Program-made: the position numbers and the translations under genes
Notes under the pieces: model-generated
What the model was told of the DNA's origin: nothing
Database searches by the model: none
The model's input: only the letters and a program-made list of their open reading frames with translations
Assembly: GCA_033722075.1 (NCBI GenBank)
Contig: JAWVZU010000152.1
Span: 1-9,600, forward strand
DNA length: 9,600 nucleotides
Direction: 5' to 3'
From: JAWVZU01 sp033722075
Lineage (GTDB): Bacteria > Pseudomonadota > Gammaproteobacteria > Xanthomonadales > SZUA-38
In this document: piece by piece, positions 1-6,214 of the stretch
Position numbering within the stretch: position 1 is the first letter of the stretch
Layout: each line of letters begins with the position of its first letter

Positions 1-1
1 C

Positions 2-1255
2 CTGGACCTGCCCGGGGTGCGCGGTCTGGTCACCCCGTCCGTGGTCGACGTTCCGGCCGGTGGCGAGGCGAGCTTCACCGCCAGCCTGGAAATCGACAGC
101 TTCGCCTTCGAAGGCGAGTCGCTGGCCGAGTTCCAGTGGTATGTGGTCGCCGATCGCGCCGACGGCACCGAGACCCTGAGCATGCCGCTTTACTTCCGCG
201 CCGTAACCTCCCAGCCCGACGTGGGCACAGGTCCGACCGTGGAAACCCGCGAGTTCGATGGCGTGATCGGCCCCGGCGCGTCGGAAGTGTCTGACACGCT
301 GGGTACCGAGAACACCTATCTGGAAATCCCGGTTGAAGTCGGTTCTGGCGCCTTCCGCATGGTGGGCCACCTGGAGGCCGACGCAGTCACCAACTCGGCC
401 TACCCGGATCTGGACATGGTCCTGTTCGATCCCGACGGCAACCAGATCGGGTCCTCCGGCAACCCGGGCGGCGTCGAGCACATCGATGCGCCGGTCGCCG
501 GTGAAGGGACCTACGTCTACCGGATCGAGAACTGGCTGGGCGCCGATTCCAGCTTCACGCTGACCGTCGATATCCACAGCGCAGGCGCTGCCGATCCGGT
601 GAGCCTGAATGCAATCGTCGGTGAATACACCGACCTGCAAGGCGAGCCCGTCGACTTCGACGGCAGCTTCGAACTGAGCTGGATCGGTACCGGCGACGAG
701 ACCGCGTTCCTGGTGGAGCGCAGCGTCGACGGCGGGGAGTGGACCCAAATCGCGCAGCTGGCGCCGAGTCAGACCTCGCTGTCGATCAGCGACGCGCCGG
801 AAGGGGACAACGCCTATCGCGTGATCTCCCACTACCCGGGTCAGGTGTGCACCTACGTCACCGATCCGTCCGATCCGGAGTCGATCGAGGTGGATCGCCG
901 CGTGGCGGCCACCCTGGGCGGCAGCTCGTTCACCCCGTCGATCACCTCCGCCAGCTTCAGCGACGGCGAGTTCGTGGTCGACCTGGTGATCACCAACGAC
1001 TCGGACACGACCTGGCTGAACCCGGTCGGCATCGAGATCATCGCCATCGACGGTGACGAGTCCATCGAAGTCCTCAACGCCGACAACGGCGGCAATGGCC
1101 GGACCACTCCGGCGGCCTTCGACTATCGCGATCTGATCGGCAACGAGACCTGGGAGCCCGGCGAAACCAGCCAGGCCCGCACGGTCCGCTTCGCCAACCC
1201 CAAGGGCGAGCTGTTTACGATCAGCGTGCAGGCAAACGTTTTCGAAGAACTCTAA
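2..1255 (+). CDS. C-terminal part of a large secreted protein, probably an S8 (subtilisin-like) peptidase; 5' end outside window
   Basis: The reading frame is open from base 2, giving 417 residues and a TAA stop, so the start lies upstream. Visible modules, by fragment residue, are: the end of an Fn3-like domain (1-68, with VPAGG at 17-21); a PPC-like beta domain (about 97-190, core PDLD at 135-138 and DGN at 145-147, then SSG); an Fn3-like domain (about 195-299, with SVDGG and FELSW); and a terminal module (about 300-415) with NADNGG at 359-364. The same modules in the same order end the subtilase at 6215, where VPAGG is residue 731. By that alignment about 714 residues are missing here and the full protein would be about 1130 residues. 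S8 identity is therefore an inference from paralogy, since no catalytic residue is in view; another secreted enzyme with the same tail is possible. The tail has no sortase, PEP-CTERM or membrane anchor. A strong terminator follows 39 bases after the stop. Confidence 0.8.
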   Translation: MDLPGVRGLVTPSVVDVPAGGEASFTASLEIDSFAFEGESLAEFQWYVVADRADGTETLSMPLYFRAVTSQPDVGTGPTVETREFDGVIGPGASEVSDTLGTENTYLEIPVEVGSGAFRMVGHLEADAVTNSAYPDLDMVLFDPDGNQIGSSGNPGGVEHIDAPVAGEGTYVYRIENWLGADSSFTLTVDIHSAGAADPVSLNAIVGEYTDLQGEPVDFDGSFELSWIGTGDETAFLVERSVDGGEWTQIAQLAPSQTSLSISDAPEGDNAYRVISHYPGQVCTYVTDPSDPESIEVDRRVAATLGGSSFTPSITSASFSDGEFVVDLVITNDSDTTWLNPVGIEIIAIDGDESIEVLNADNGGNGRTTPAAFDYRDLIGNETWEPGETSQARTVRFANPKGELFTISVQANVFEEL

Positions 1256-1271
1256 GCCCTGCCTCCCCCTG

Positions 1272-1287
1272 GCCCCCTAACGGGGGC
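1272..1287 (+). other. Small GC hairpin ahead of the terminator
   Basis: GCCCCC (1272-1277) pairs with GGGGGC (1282-1287) around a TAAC loop, 16 bases after the stop of the upstream gene. It has no T-run of its own. It could stabilise the mRNA 3' end or add to the adjacent terminator; that role is inferred. Confidence 0.4.
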
Positions 1288-1294
1288 ACTTCCC

Positions 1295-1325
1295 GGGCCC
1301 GGCATTCTTGTCGGGCCCTTTTTTT
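1295..1325 (+). terminator. Rho-independent terminator of the upstream peptidase gene
   Basis: Bases 1295-1304 pair with 1309-1318 (GGGCCCGGCA against TGTCGGGCCC, one G-T wobble) around a four-base TTCT loop, followed directly by seven T residues (1319-1325). This is a textbook intrinsic terminator. It implies that the diguanylate cyclase gene downstream has its own promoter. Confidence 0.9.
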
Positions 1326-1355
1326 GTCCCGTGTGAGTGAACACCTCGGATCGGC

Positions 1356-1370
1356 CTGGGGGATTTTCCC
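1356..1370. promoter_or_regulatory. Candidate operator, dyad copy A
   Basis: CTGGGGGATTTTCCC contains GGGA-TTT-TCCC as a perfect inverted repeat and lies 60 bases before the start of the diguanylate cyclase gene. Nearly the same sequence occurs before the subtilase gene (6089-6106) and a looser version before the metallopeptidase gene. Recurrence in front of three genes suggests a regulator-binding site. I do not recognise the factor. Confidence 0.4.
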
Positions 1371-1389
1371 GGTGGGCAGCTCCCGATCG

Positions 1390-1417
1390 TGTGCTCAGAC
1401 TGAAATCAATGAGCACA
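1390..1417. promoter_or_regulatory. Inverted repeat just upstream of the diguanylate cyclase start
   Basis: TGTGCTCA (1390-1397) and TGAGCACA (1410-1417) form a perfect 8-base inverted repeat with a 12-base AT-richer spacer, ending 13 bases before the ATG at 1431. It could be a dimeric repressor site. If transcribed, it could instead be an 8-bp hairpin lying against the translation start. No clear Shine-Dalgarno sequence is seen between it and the ATG. Confidence 0.4.
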
Positions 1418-1430
1418 AGCGAGATCGATC

Positions 1431-2432
1431 ATGTACTTGATCCCTCAGCCACCCGCGACAGCACGCAATGTCGCGCAGAAAAGCACACCGATTCGCAATG
1501 AGCACGAGGTTCGCCGGGCTCATGCCATGCACACCGTTTACAGCAACGGTGCCGAGGAACGATTCGATCGTCTCACCCGCCTGGCCAAGCGGCTTTTTGA
1601 CGTGCCTGTCGCCCTGGTCAACCTGTCGGGCGAGAGAGCCAAATCCAAGGCAGGGGTGTCGACCGGCCGCGTATCGATCTACGTAACACTCTGCTCCGAG
1701 ATCAACCCGGAGGATCAGTGCCTGGTCGTTCCGGATGTCCGGACGATTGGCGCGGCTGCAAGTCACCCACTGGTTCTGGGAGAGCCCGGCATCCGCTTCT
1801 ACGTGGGCGTACCATTGTATGACGAAACCGGACAGCGCCTGGGGATGCTGTGTCTGCTGGACAGAAGGATCCGTACCTTGGATGCGGACGAGATCGGGCT
1901 CCTTGATGATCTGGCCAGTCTCGCTGAGCAGGAACTGATCGCCCGCCAGCTCGCCAGCATGGATGAGCTCACCGAGCTCAGCAATCGGCGCGGATTCATG
2001 ATGCTTGCCAGCCATGCAATTGGTGTTTGCCGCCGTCTTCGCCGCTCGGCATGCCTGTTCTTCTTTGACTTGGACAATCTGAAGCAGATCAATGATGTCC
2101 ACGGCCATGCGGAAGGCGATCGAGCGCTGAAACGATTCGCAGATGCGCTGAAGACGAACTTCCGCGATTCCGACGTGATAGGTCGGCTCGGGGGTGACGA
2201 GTTCGTTGTATTCATGACCGGAACCTGCGAAGAGGAGGCGGGCGCTGCCATTGAAAGGCTCAAGGCAACGGTTGCCGACATCGAGAGCAAGGCGCCGGCC
2301 CCCTGGCGACTGTCGTTCAGCACGGGGGTCATGGGCTACCGGCCAGGCTCACGCGGCACCCTGGAGGAGCTGCTGGAATCCGCCGATCGGGAGATGTACC
2401 GGCAGAAGAGGCGGAATCGCGGGAACTCGTGA
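1431..2432 (+). CDS. GAF-GGDEF diguanylate cyclase, cytoplasmic
   Basis: The 333-residue protein would condense two GTP into cyclic di-GMP. No signal peptide or membrane segment is visible. Residues 20-44 match the usual lead-in to this GAF type (ending EERFD), the GAF domain spans about 45-170 (IRFYVGVPL at 121-129, LGMLCLLD at 137-144), and the GGDEF domain spans about 176-330. Active-site signatures are present: DELTELSNRR (178-187), metal-binding D213 in FFFDLDNLKQIND, HGHAEGD (224-230), and GGDEF itself (254-258). RDSD (245-248) sits five residues before GGDEF, the position of the allosteric product-inhibition site, so feedback control is likely. The ATG at 1431 is preferred over M33 (1527) because the conserved lead-in begins before M33; a frame stop at 1410 limits the upstream extent. 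The GAF ligand is unknown. The gene sits alone between peptidase genes; block 2041-2100 is only 30/60 G+C, though other blocks are higher. Confidence 0.93.
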   Translation: MYLIPQPPATARNVAQKSTPIRNEHEVRRAHAMHTVYSNGAEERFDRLTRLAKRLFDVPVALVNLSGERAKSKAGVSTGRVSIYVTLCSEINPEDQCLVVPDVRTIGAAASHPLVLGEPGIRFYVGVPLYDETGQRLGMLCLLDRRIRTLDADEIGLLDDLASLAEQELIARQLASMDELTELSNRRGFMMLASHAIGVCRRLRRSACLFFFDLDNLKQINDVHGHAEGDRALKRFADALKTNFRDSDVIGRLGGDEFVVFMTGTCEEEAGAAIERLKATVADIESKAPAPWRLSFSTGVMGYRPGSRGTLEELLESADREMYRQKRRNRGNS

Positions 2433-2440
2433 GCTTCTCT

Positions 2441-2463
2441 ACCCCCTGATCCTGGGGGTTTCT
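2441..2463 (+). terminator. Possible weak terminator after the diguanylate cyclase gene
   Basis: ACCCCC (2441-2446) pairs with GGGGGT (2454-2459) around a seven-base loop, followed by a short T-rich run (TTTCT, sharing its first T with the stem), starting eight bases after the stop codon. The T-run is poor, so some read-through into the metallopeptidase gene is plausible. The G-run also forms the left arm of dyad B, so the two structures exclude each other. Confidence 0.45.
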
Positions 2464-2467
2464 CCCC
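2451..2467. promoter_or_regulatory. Candidate operator, dyad copy B (degenerate)
   Basis: CCTGGGGGTTTCTCCCC resembles copies A and C but with a five-base centre (GGGG-GTTTCT-CCCC style) instead of the tighter GGGGATTTTCCCC. It lies about 88 bases before the metallopeptidase start. A second dyad, AAAACCC-CC-GGGTTTT, follows at 2483-2498. Being weaker than A and C, it is the least certain of the three copies. Confidence 0.3.
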
Positions 2468-2555
2468 ACCATTCCTGAGCGAAAAACCCCCGGGTTTTCC
2501 ATGGAGCCCTCCGCCACCCTCACTGGCACTTTCGACCTTCGAGGGGATTGCACCA

Positions 2556-5500
2556 ATGAAATCACGCTTGCTCTTGACCGCGGCTGCGATGGCCGCCACA
2601 ACCCTGGGCGGAATGAATCCGGCCTATGCCCTTCTCGCCGAGACGGAAACTGGACACCGTCCAGCGCCGAATTTTCAGCGCAATGTGCTAACTGACGCGG
2701 TTGCAGCCGCGTTGCCCACCTCAGCGCAGGAGCGGGCAGCAACGGACTTCCGGAGCCGCTATCCACTAGCCGAGGTCCGCTTCGACCTTGCCTCCGGCTC
2801 GATCGATGCGATGTACAACTTCGCCTCACCGGCCTACGCCGGTTCCGCCGACGAGGCCGCGATGGCTTTTATCGCAGAGCACGGCGACCTGCTGGGCGGC
2901 ATCGGTCTCGCCGACCTGGAGCTGAACAGGAGGCTGAGCCGCGAAGCACTGGGCGGCCACCTGCTGCGGTTCAACCAGGTCGTCGACGGCGTGCGCGTCC
3001 AGGATGCGGGGCTGGGCCTGGTGGTCGACGGCGACAACCGGGTTCGGGCGGTCTTCGGACCGGTCTACCCCGATCTCAGCGTCGACTTGACGCCAACCCT
3101 CAATGGGGCGTCCGCCGTCAGCACCGCCGTCACCGATCTCGCCACTCGTGCTCTGACCATCCCGACCGAGGCGCTGACCGCGCTCGAAGCCGGCTATCAG
3201 GCCATCGAGTCCCAGCTCGGGCCCCTGCTCGAGGCGCAGCCGGAGCTGCGGGTCGTCATGGATGGCGAGACGCCGCGGCTCGCTTGGACTTTCTACCAGT
3301 ACTCGCGGAATCCGTTCGGGCTGTTCAAGTACAGCATCGACGCCCACGACGGTACCATCCTGAGCCGGGTCGACCAGGTTCGCTACCAGGAGAGTCCGGT
3401 CGACCAGTACGCGGACTACTTCCCGACTTTCCCCACCGTCACCGATGCGCTGCGCGAAGATTGCGCGGTGCTGGACGCGGAGGGGGGCGAGACCGGCACG
3501 CCGCTGGGCCAGTTGCGCATCCAGCTGCGAAAGTTCGACGAGAGCAACCGGGTGAGCGGCGTGGACGGCGTACTCACCGGAGACCATGCCTTCATCCAGA
3601 ACGCGCTGCCGACCAAGGCACCGTTCGGCCAGGCGGCTGCCGGGACCTATTTGTTCAATCGCGACGAGGCCCCGCTTTACGGGCGTACCGAAGAGCGCGA
3701 TCACCTGGAGGAACCCGCCGAGCACCAGGACGGCATCAGCCAGTTCATCTACATCACCGCGCTGATTGAATATCTGGACTACCTGCACAAGGCGGGCGAT
3801 GCGGTGCACAGCGGCGGATTCGGATCCGGCGATTTTCCGGATGCCTACCCCAACGAATCGACCCCGCTTACCGGAACAGTGCACATTCCCAATGTGCTGG
3901 ATCCGCCGGAGGACACCTCTGACCCCGAGTTCTTCGCCAAGCTGCTCGGCCTGGACAACGCTTTTGCGGTTCCGGTATCGACCGAGATCGGCGGTCAGGA
4001 AGTGGTGGTCAACCCGACCGCCTACGGACACGGTTACCTGCTCAACGACCTGGCCATCGACTTCTCCGTCCCCATGCACGAGGGGACGCACGCGACCATT
4101 ACCCCGATCGCGGGCTTTGAGGGATTCCCGGAAGGCCCGGCGCTGAACGAAGGTCAGGCCGACCTGTGGGCATACACGATCGGTGAGACGCCGGACCTGG
4201 GCACCTACCCGATCAACGCCTGTGGTCTGCTCGAGGCAGTCGAGGCATCCGGCGGCGATCCCGAGTCCTACCAGTTCATCCGCAGTGCCCAGAGCCAGAT
4301 CCGCTACAGCCAGCTCGGCACCCGCGGCAATACCTTCGAGGAGCATCGGGACGGCGAGATCTATGCAGGCGCCATGTGGGACATCCGGGAGTTCATGACC
4401 CGCATGTATCCGGACGAGTCGTTCGTTCGTCCCGATCCGATCACCGGCGAGCCCACGCAGGCGGCCAACCGGGGAAAGGAAACCTGGGAACGCATTTTCC
4501 TTGGATCCATGTACGTACTCGGGCTGACCAGCCCGGATACCATGGTCCGTGCTCGTGACGCCATGCTCGTCGCTGATTCGATCCTGTATCCGTCAGACTC
4601 GGTGTTCGGCGGCCCCGGCAGGCACTACGCCCTGATTGAGCGGGCGTTTGCAGCACGCGAACTGGGCACCCACGCCGCGGCGCCCCTGGGCGGTCGACAG
4701 ACCGTCTCGACCGGCGTCAGCGAATGGACGGCCGAACTGGATGCACCGGACGCGCCCCAGGGCGTGCAGACGGACATCGTCGATGCCGAGACCGTCGAGG
4801 TCTCCTGGCAACCGGTGGCGGGCGCCATGGCCTACCAGGTTCTGAAGCGCCGGGCCGGCGATCCACGCCGCCTTTTCCAGGGCGTACCGGGCCGCGAGTA
4901 TTTCGACGGTGATGCGACCTTCAGCGGTTTCACCCATGCCGAGTATGTATTCGACGGCACGACCTACACGGATCGCGGCCAGGGTTTCGGTCGTGGGCCG
5001 GGCCAGGGTCTGGACACGTTGGGGTATGACTATGTGGTCCGCGCCATCGGCCTGAGCGACGACGGGCAGCTTGGCTTCTCGCCGCTCAGCGGGACCGCCA
5101 TCGTCGGTCTCACCACCATCGACGCCACCGACGACGTGGACACGACCATGTCGGACGTGTCCTTCGACGGAACCTACTTCAGCTTCGATCAGACCTTGAC
5201 CAACATCGGCAGCCTGCCGCTCTACGCACCACTTCGCTTCGAGATCGTCGAGATCTCCGAGCCGTCGGTCAGCGTGTTCAATGCGGACAACGGCGGGACC
5301 GGCCAGGACGGCGATTCGGCCGTGTTCATCTATGAGGGATCCCTGGAGCCGGGCGCGGTGTCCGCACCGCGAGAGCTGGTCTTTACCGACCCCCAGGCCA
5401 AGCTGTTTCGCTTCACGGCCCGGATTGGCGCAAGCGCTGAAACCGAGGCGCCGGTCGCGAACGGCAGCCAGGATCCGGTGGATACGCCCGATCAGAACCA

Positions 5501-5984
5501 GGCCACCCGATTCTTCCACTATACCGAGACCCACACGGGCCTGGTGCCGGTGGGAACGGCCGGACTCGCCCTGGTCGACGGCGTCGATCATGTCGACATC
5601 GACTTCGTGGCTGTGGACAGCGCTTTTGGCGTGGTTTCGACCCTGACCGCATCTCCGGAAGTCGGCGGCGCCTATCCCGACCTGGACTACGAGTTGTACG
5701 ACGCGGATGGGAACGAGCTGGCATCGTCGGGCAATCTCGGCCCCAACGAGAGTGTGACCGCAGCGGTGGTCCCGGGTGAAACCTACACCTTGCGGGTTGT
5801 CGGCTTTGCCAATGCAGCCACCCTCTACGAAGTGTTCATCGATCAGATCGTGACCGATGAGGCCGATGCCGGCGAAGGACCGGGCAGTGGGCTGCCAACA
5901 TTGCCGGCCGAAGGAGTCGAGATCGAGTTCATCGTGAACCCGTTGACCGGCGAAATCTCGCCAGCCGTGGATCCGGGAATCTGA
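2556..5984 (+). CDS. Secreted zinc metallopeptidase, thermolysin/fungalysin group (M36-like), with multi-domain C-terminal tail
   Basis: This 1142-residue preproprotein has a Sec signal peptide with likely cleavage after AYA (residue 25) and no lipobox. An FTP-like propeptide (about 130-170, RFNQVVDGVRVQDA) and a PepSY-like region (about 185-275) would act as chaperone and inhibitor. In the catalytic domain (about 280-705), HEGTH at 508-512 supplies two zinc ligands and the catalytic Glu509; E532 in ALNEGQAD is the third ligand, 20 residues after H512 as in thermolysin. The segment H597-I610 (GEIYAGAMWDI) resembles the region following the zinc site in M36 fungalysins. The tail has an Fn3-like domain (730-850), the NADNGG module (852-957, motif 909-914), a PPC-like domain (985-1099, core PDLD 1041-1044) and a short acidic linker end. 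A GAGGGG ribosome site at 2541-2546 supports the ATG at 2556. It is longer than a typical fungalysin because of the tail. M36 versus M4 assignment is open; the gluzincin class is firm. It probably leaves the cell by Sec then type II secretion (inference). Confidence 0.9.
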   Translation: MKSRLLLTAAAMAATTLGGMNPAYALLAETETGHRPAPNFQRNVLTDAVAAALPTSAQERAATDFRSRYPLAEVRFDLASGSIDAMYNFASPAYAGSADEAAMAFIAEHGDLLGGIGLADLELNRRLSREALGGHLLRFNQVVDGVRVQDAGLGLVVDGDNRVRAVFGPVYPDLSVDLTPTLNGASAVSTAVTDLATRALTIPTEALTALEAGYQAIESQLGPLLEAQPELRVVMDGETPRLAWTFYQYSRNPFGLFKYSIDAHDGTILSRVDQVRYQESPVDQYADYFPTFPTVTDALREDCAVLDAEGGETGTPLGQLRIQLRKFDESNRVSGVDGVLTGDHAFIQNALPTKAPFGQAAAGTYLFNRDEAPLYGRTEERDHLEEPAEHQDGISQFIYITALIEYLDYLHKAGDAVHSGGFGSGDFPDAYPNESTPLTGTVHIPNVLDPPEDTSDPEFFAKLLGLDNAFAVPVSTEIGGQEVVVNPTAYGHGYLLNDLAIDFSVPMHEGTHATITPIAGFEGFPEGPALNEGQADLWAYTIGETPDLGTYPINACGLLEAVEASGGDPESYQFIRSAQSQIRYSQLGTRGNTFEEHRDGEIYAGAMWDIREFMTRMYPDESFVRPDPITGEPTQAANRGKETWERIFLGSMYVLGLTSPDTMVRARDAMLVADSILYPSDSVFGGPGRHYALIERAFAARELGTHAAAPLGGRQTVSTGVSEWTAELDAPDAPQGVQTDIVDAETVEVSWQPVAGAMAYQVLKRRAGDPRRLFQGVPGREYFDGDATFSGFTHAEYVFDGTTYTDRGQGFGRGPGQGLDTLGYDYVVRAIGLSDDGQLGFSPLSGTAIVGLTTIDATDDVDTTMSDVSFDGTYFSFDQTLTNIGSLPLYAPLRFEIVEISEPSVSVFNADNGGTGQDGDSAVFIYEGSLEPGAVSAPRELVFTDPQAKLFRFTARIGASAETEAPVANGSQDPVDTPDQNQATRFFHYTETHTGLVPVGTAGLALVDGVDHVDIDFVAVDSAFGVVSTLTASPEVGGAYPDLDYELYDADGNELASSGNLGPNESVTAAVVPGETYTLRVVGFANAATLYEVFIDQIVTDEADAGEGPGSGLPTLPAEGVEIEFIVNPLTGEISPAVDPGI

Positions 5985-6007
5985 CCCGATCCGAAACCCA
6001 GCGACCC

Positions 6008-6035
6008 GAGGGGCCCCTGCGGCCCCTCTTTTTTT
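6008..6035 (+). terminator. Rho-independent terminator of the metallopeptidase gene
   Basis: GAGGGGCC (6008-6015) pairs perfectly with GGCCCCTC (6021-6028) around a CCTGC loop, followed by seven T residues (6029-6035). It starts 23 bases after the stop codon and separates the metallopeptidase from the subtilase gene. Confidence 0.92.
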
Positions 6036-6088
6036 GGCTCATCACGTGCTGAGCGGCAAGGCGATTTGGGTGCTGGTTGCCGTTTCGG

Positions 6089-6106
6089 CTGGGGATTTTC
6101 CCCCAC
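6089..6106. promoter_or_regulatory. Candidate operator, dyad copy C (best copy)
   Basis: CTGGGGATTTTCCCCCAC contains GGGGA-TTT-TCCCC (6091-6103), a perfect 5+3+5 inverted repeat, about 110 bases before the subtilase start and downstream of the previous gene's terminator. It shares CTGGGG(G)ATTTTCCC with copy A. No convincing -35/-10 pair could be placed next to it by eye. Confidence 0.45.
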
Positions 6107-6201
6107 GCGCGCTGGTGGTTTATCCCGATGCTGCTTGCGGCCTGCTTTCCGCATCCTGTTGCGTCATGGATCGCTCAAACCGAGAGCGACGCGGCAATTG
6201 T

Positions 6202-6206
6202 GGAGG
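6202..6206 (+). promoter_or_regulatory. Ribosome binding site that fixes the subtilase start
   Basis: GGAGG lies eight bases before the ATG at 6215, good spacing, against 17 bases before the alternative in-frame ATG at 6224. This favours 6215 as the start. Confidence 0.75.
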
Positions 6207-6214
6207 GAAAAACC

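Noticed and set aside
17..19. GTG as a start for the first gene
   Set aside because: The frame is open to base 2 and homology to the subtilase tail continues upstream of it. The GTG is an internal valine codon.
1331..1344. GTGTGAGTGAACAC as a CRP/Clp-type site
   Set aside because: The left half has TGTGA but the expected TCACA right half is missing, leaving only a 4-base inverted repeat.
1395..2108. Antisense open frame of 237 codons over the cyclase gene
   Set aside because: The + strand GAF-GGDEF protein explains this stretch fully.
2524..2550. TGGCAC...TTGC as a sigma-54 promoter before the metallopeptidase
   Set aside because: The TTGC element is too far from TGGCAC for the fixed -24/-12 spacing.
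2826..4346. Antisense open frame of 506 codons
   Set aside because: It lies opposite the metallopeptidase gene, with biased composition and no motif. It is a shadow of the real gene.
4593..5591. Antisense open frame of 332 codons
   Set aside because: It lies opposite the metallopeptidase tail, with no motif or ribosome site of note.
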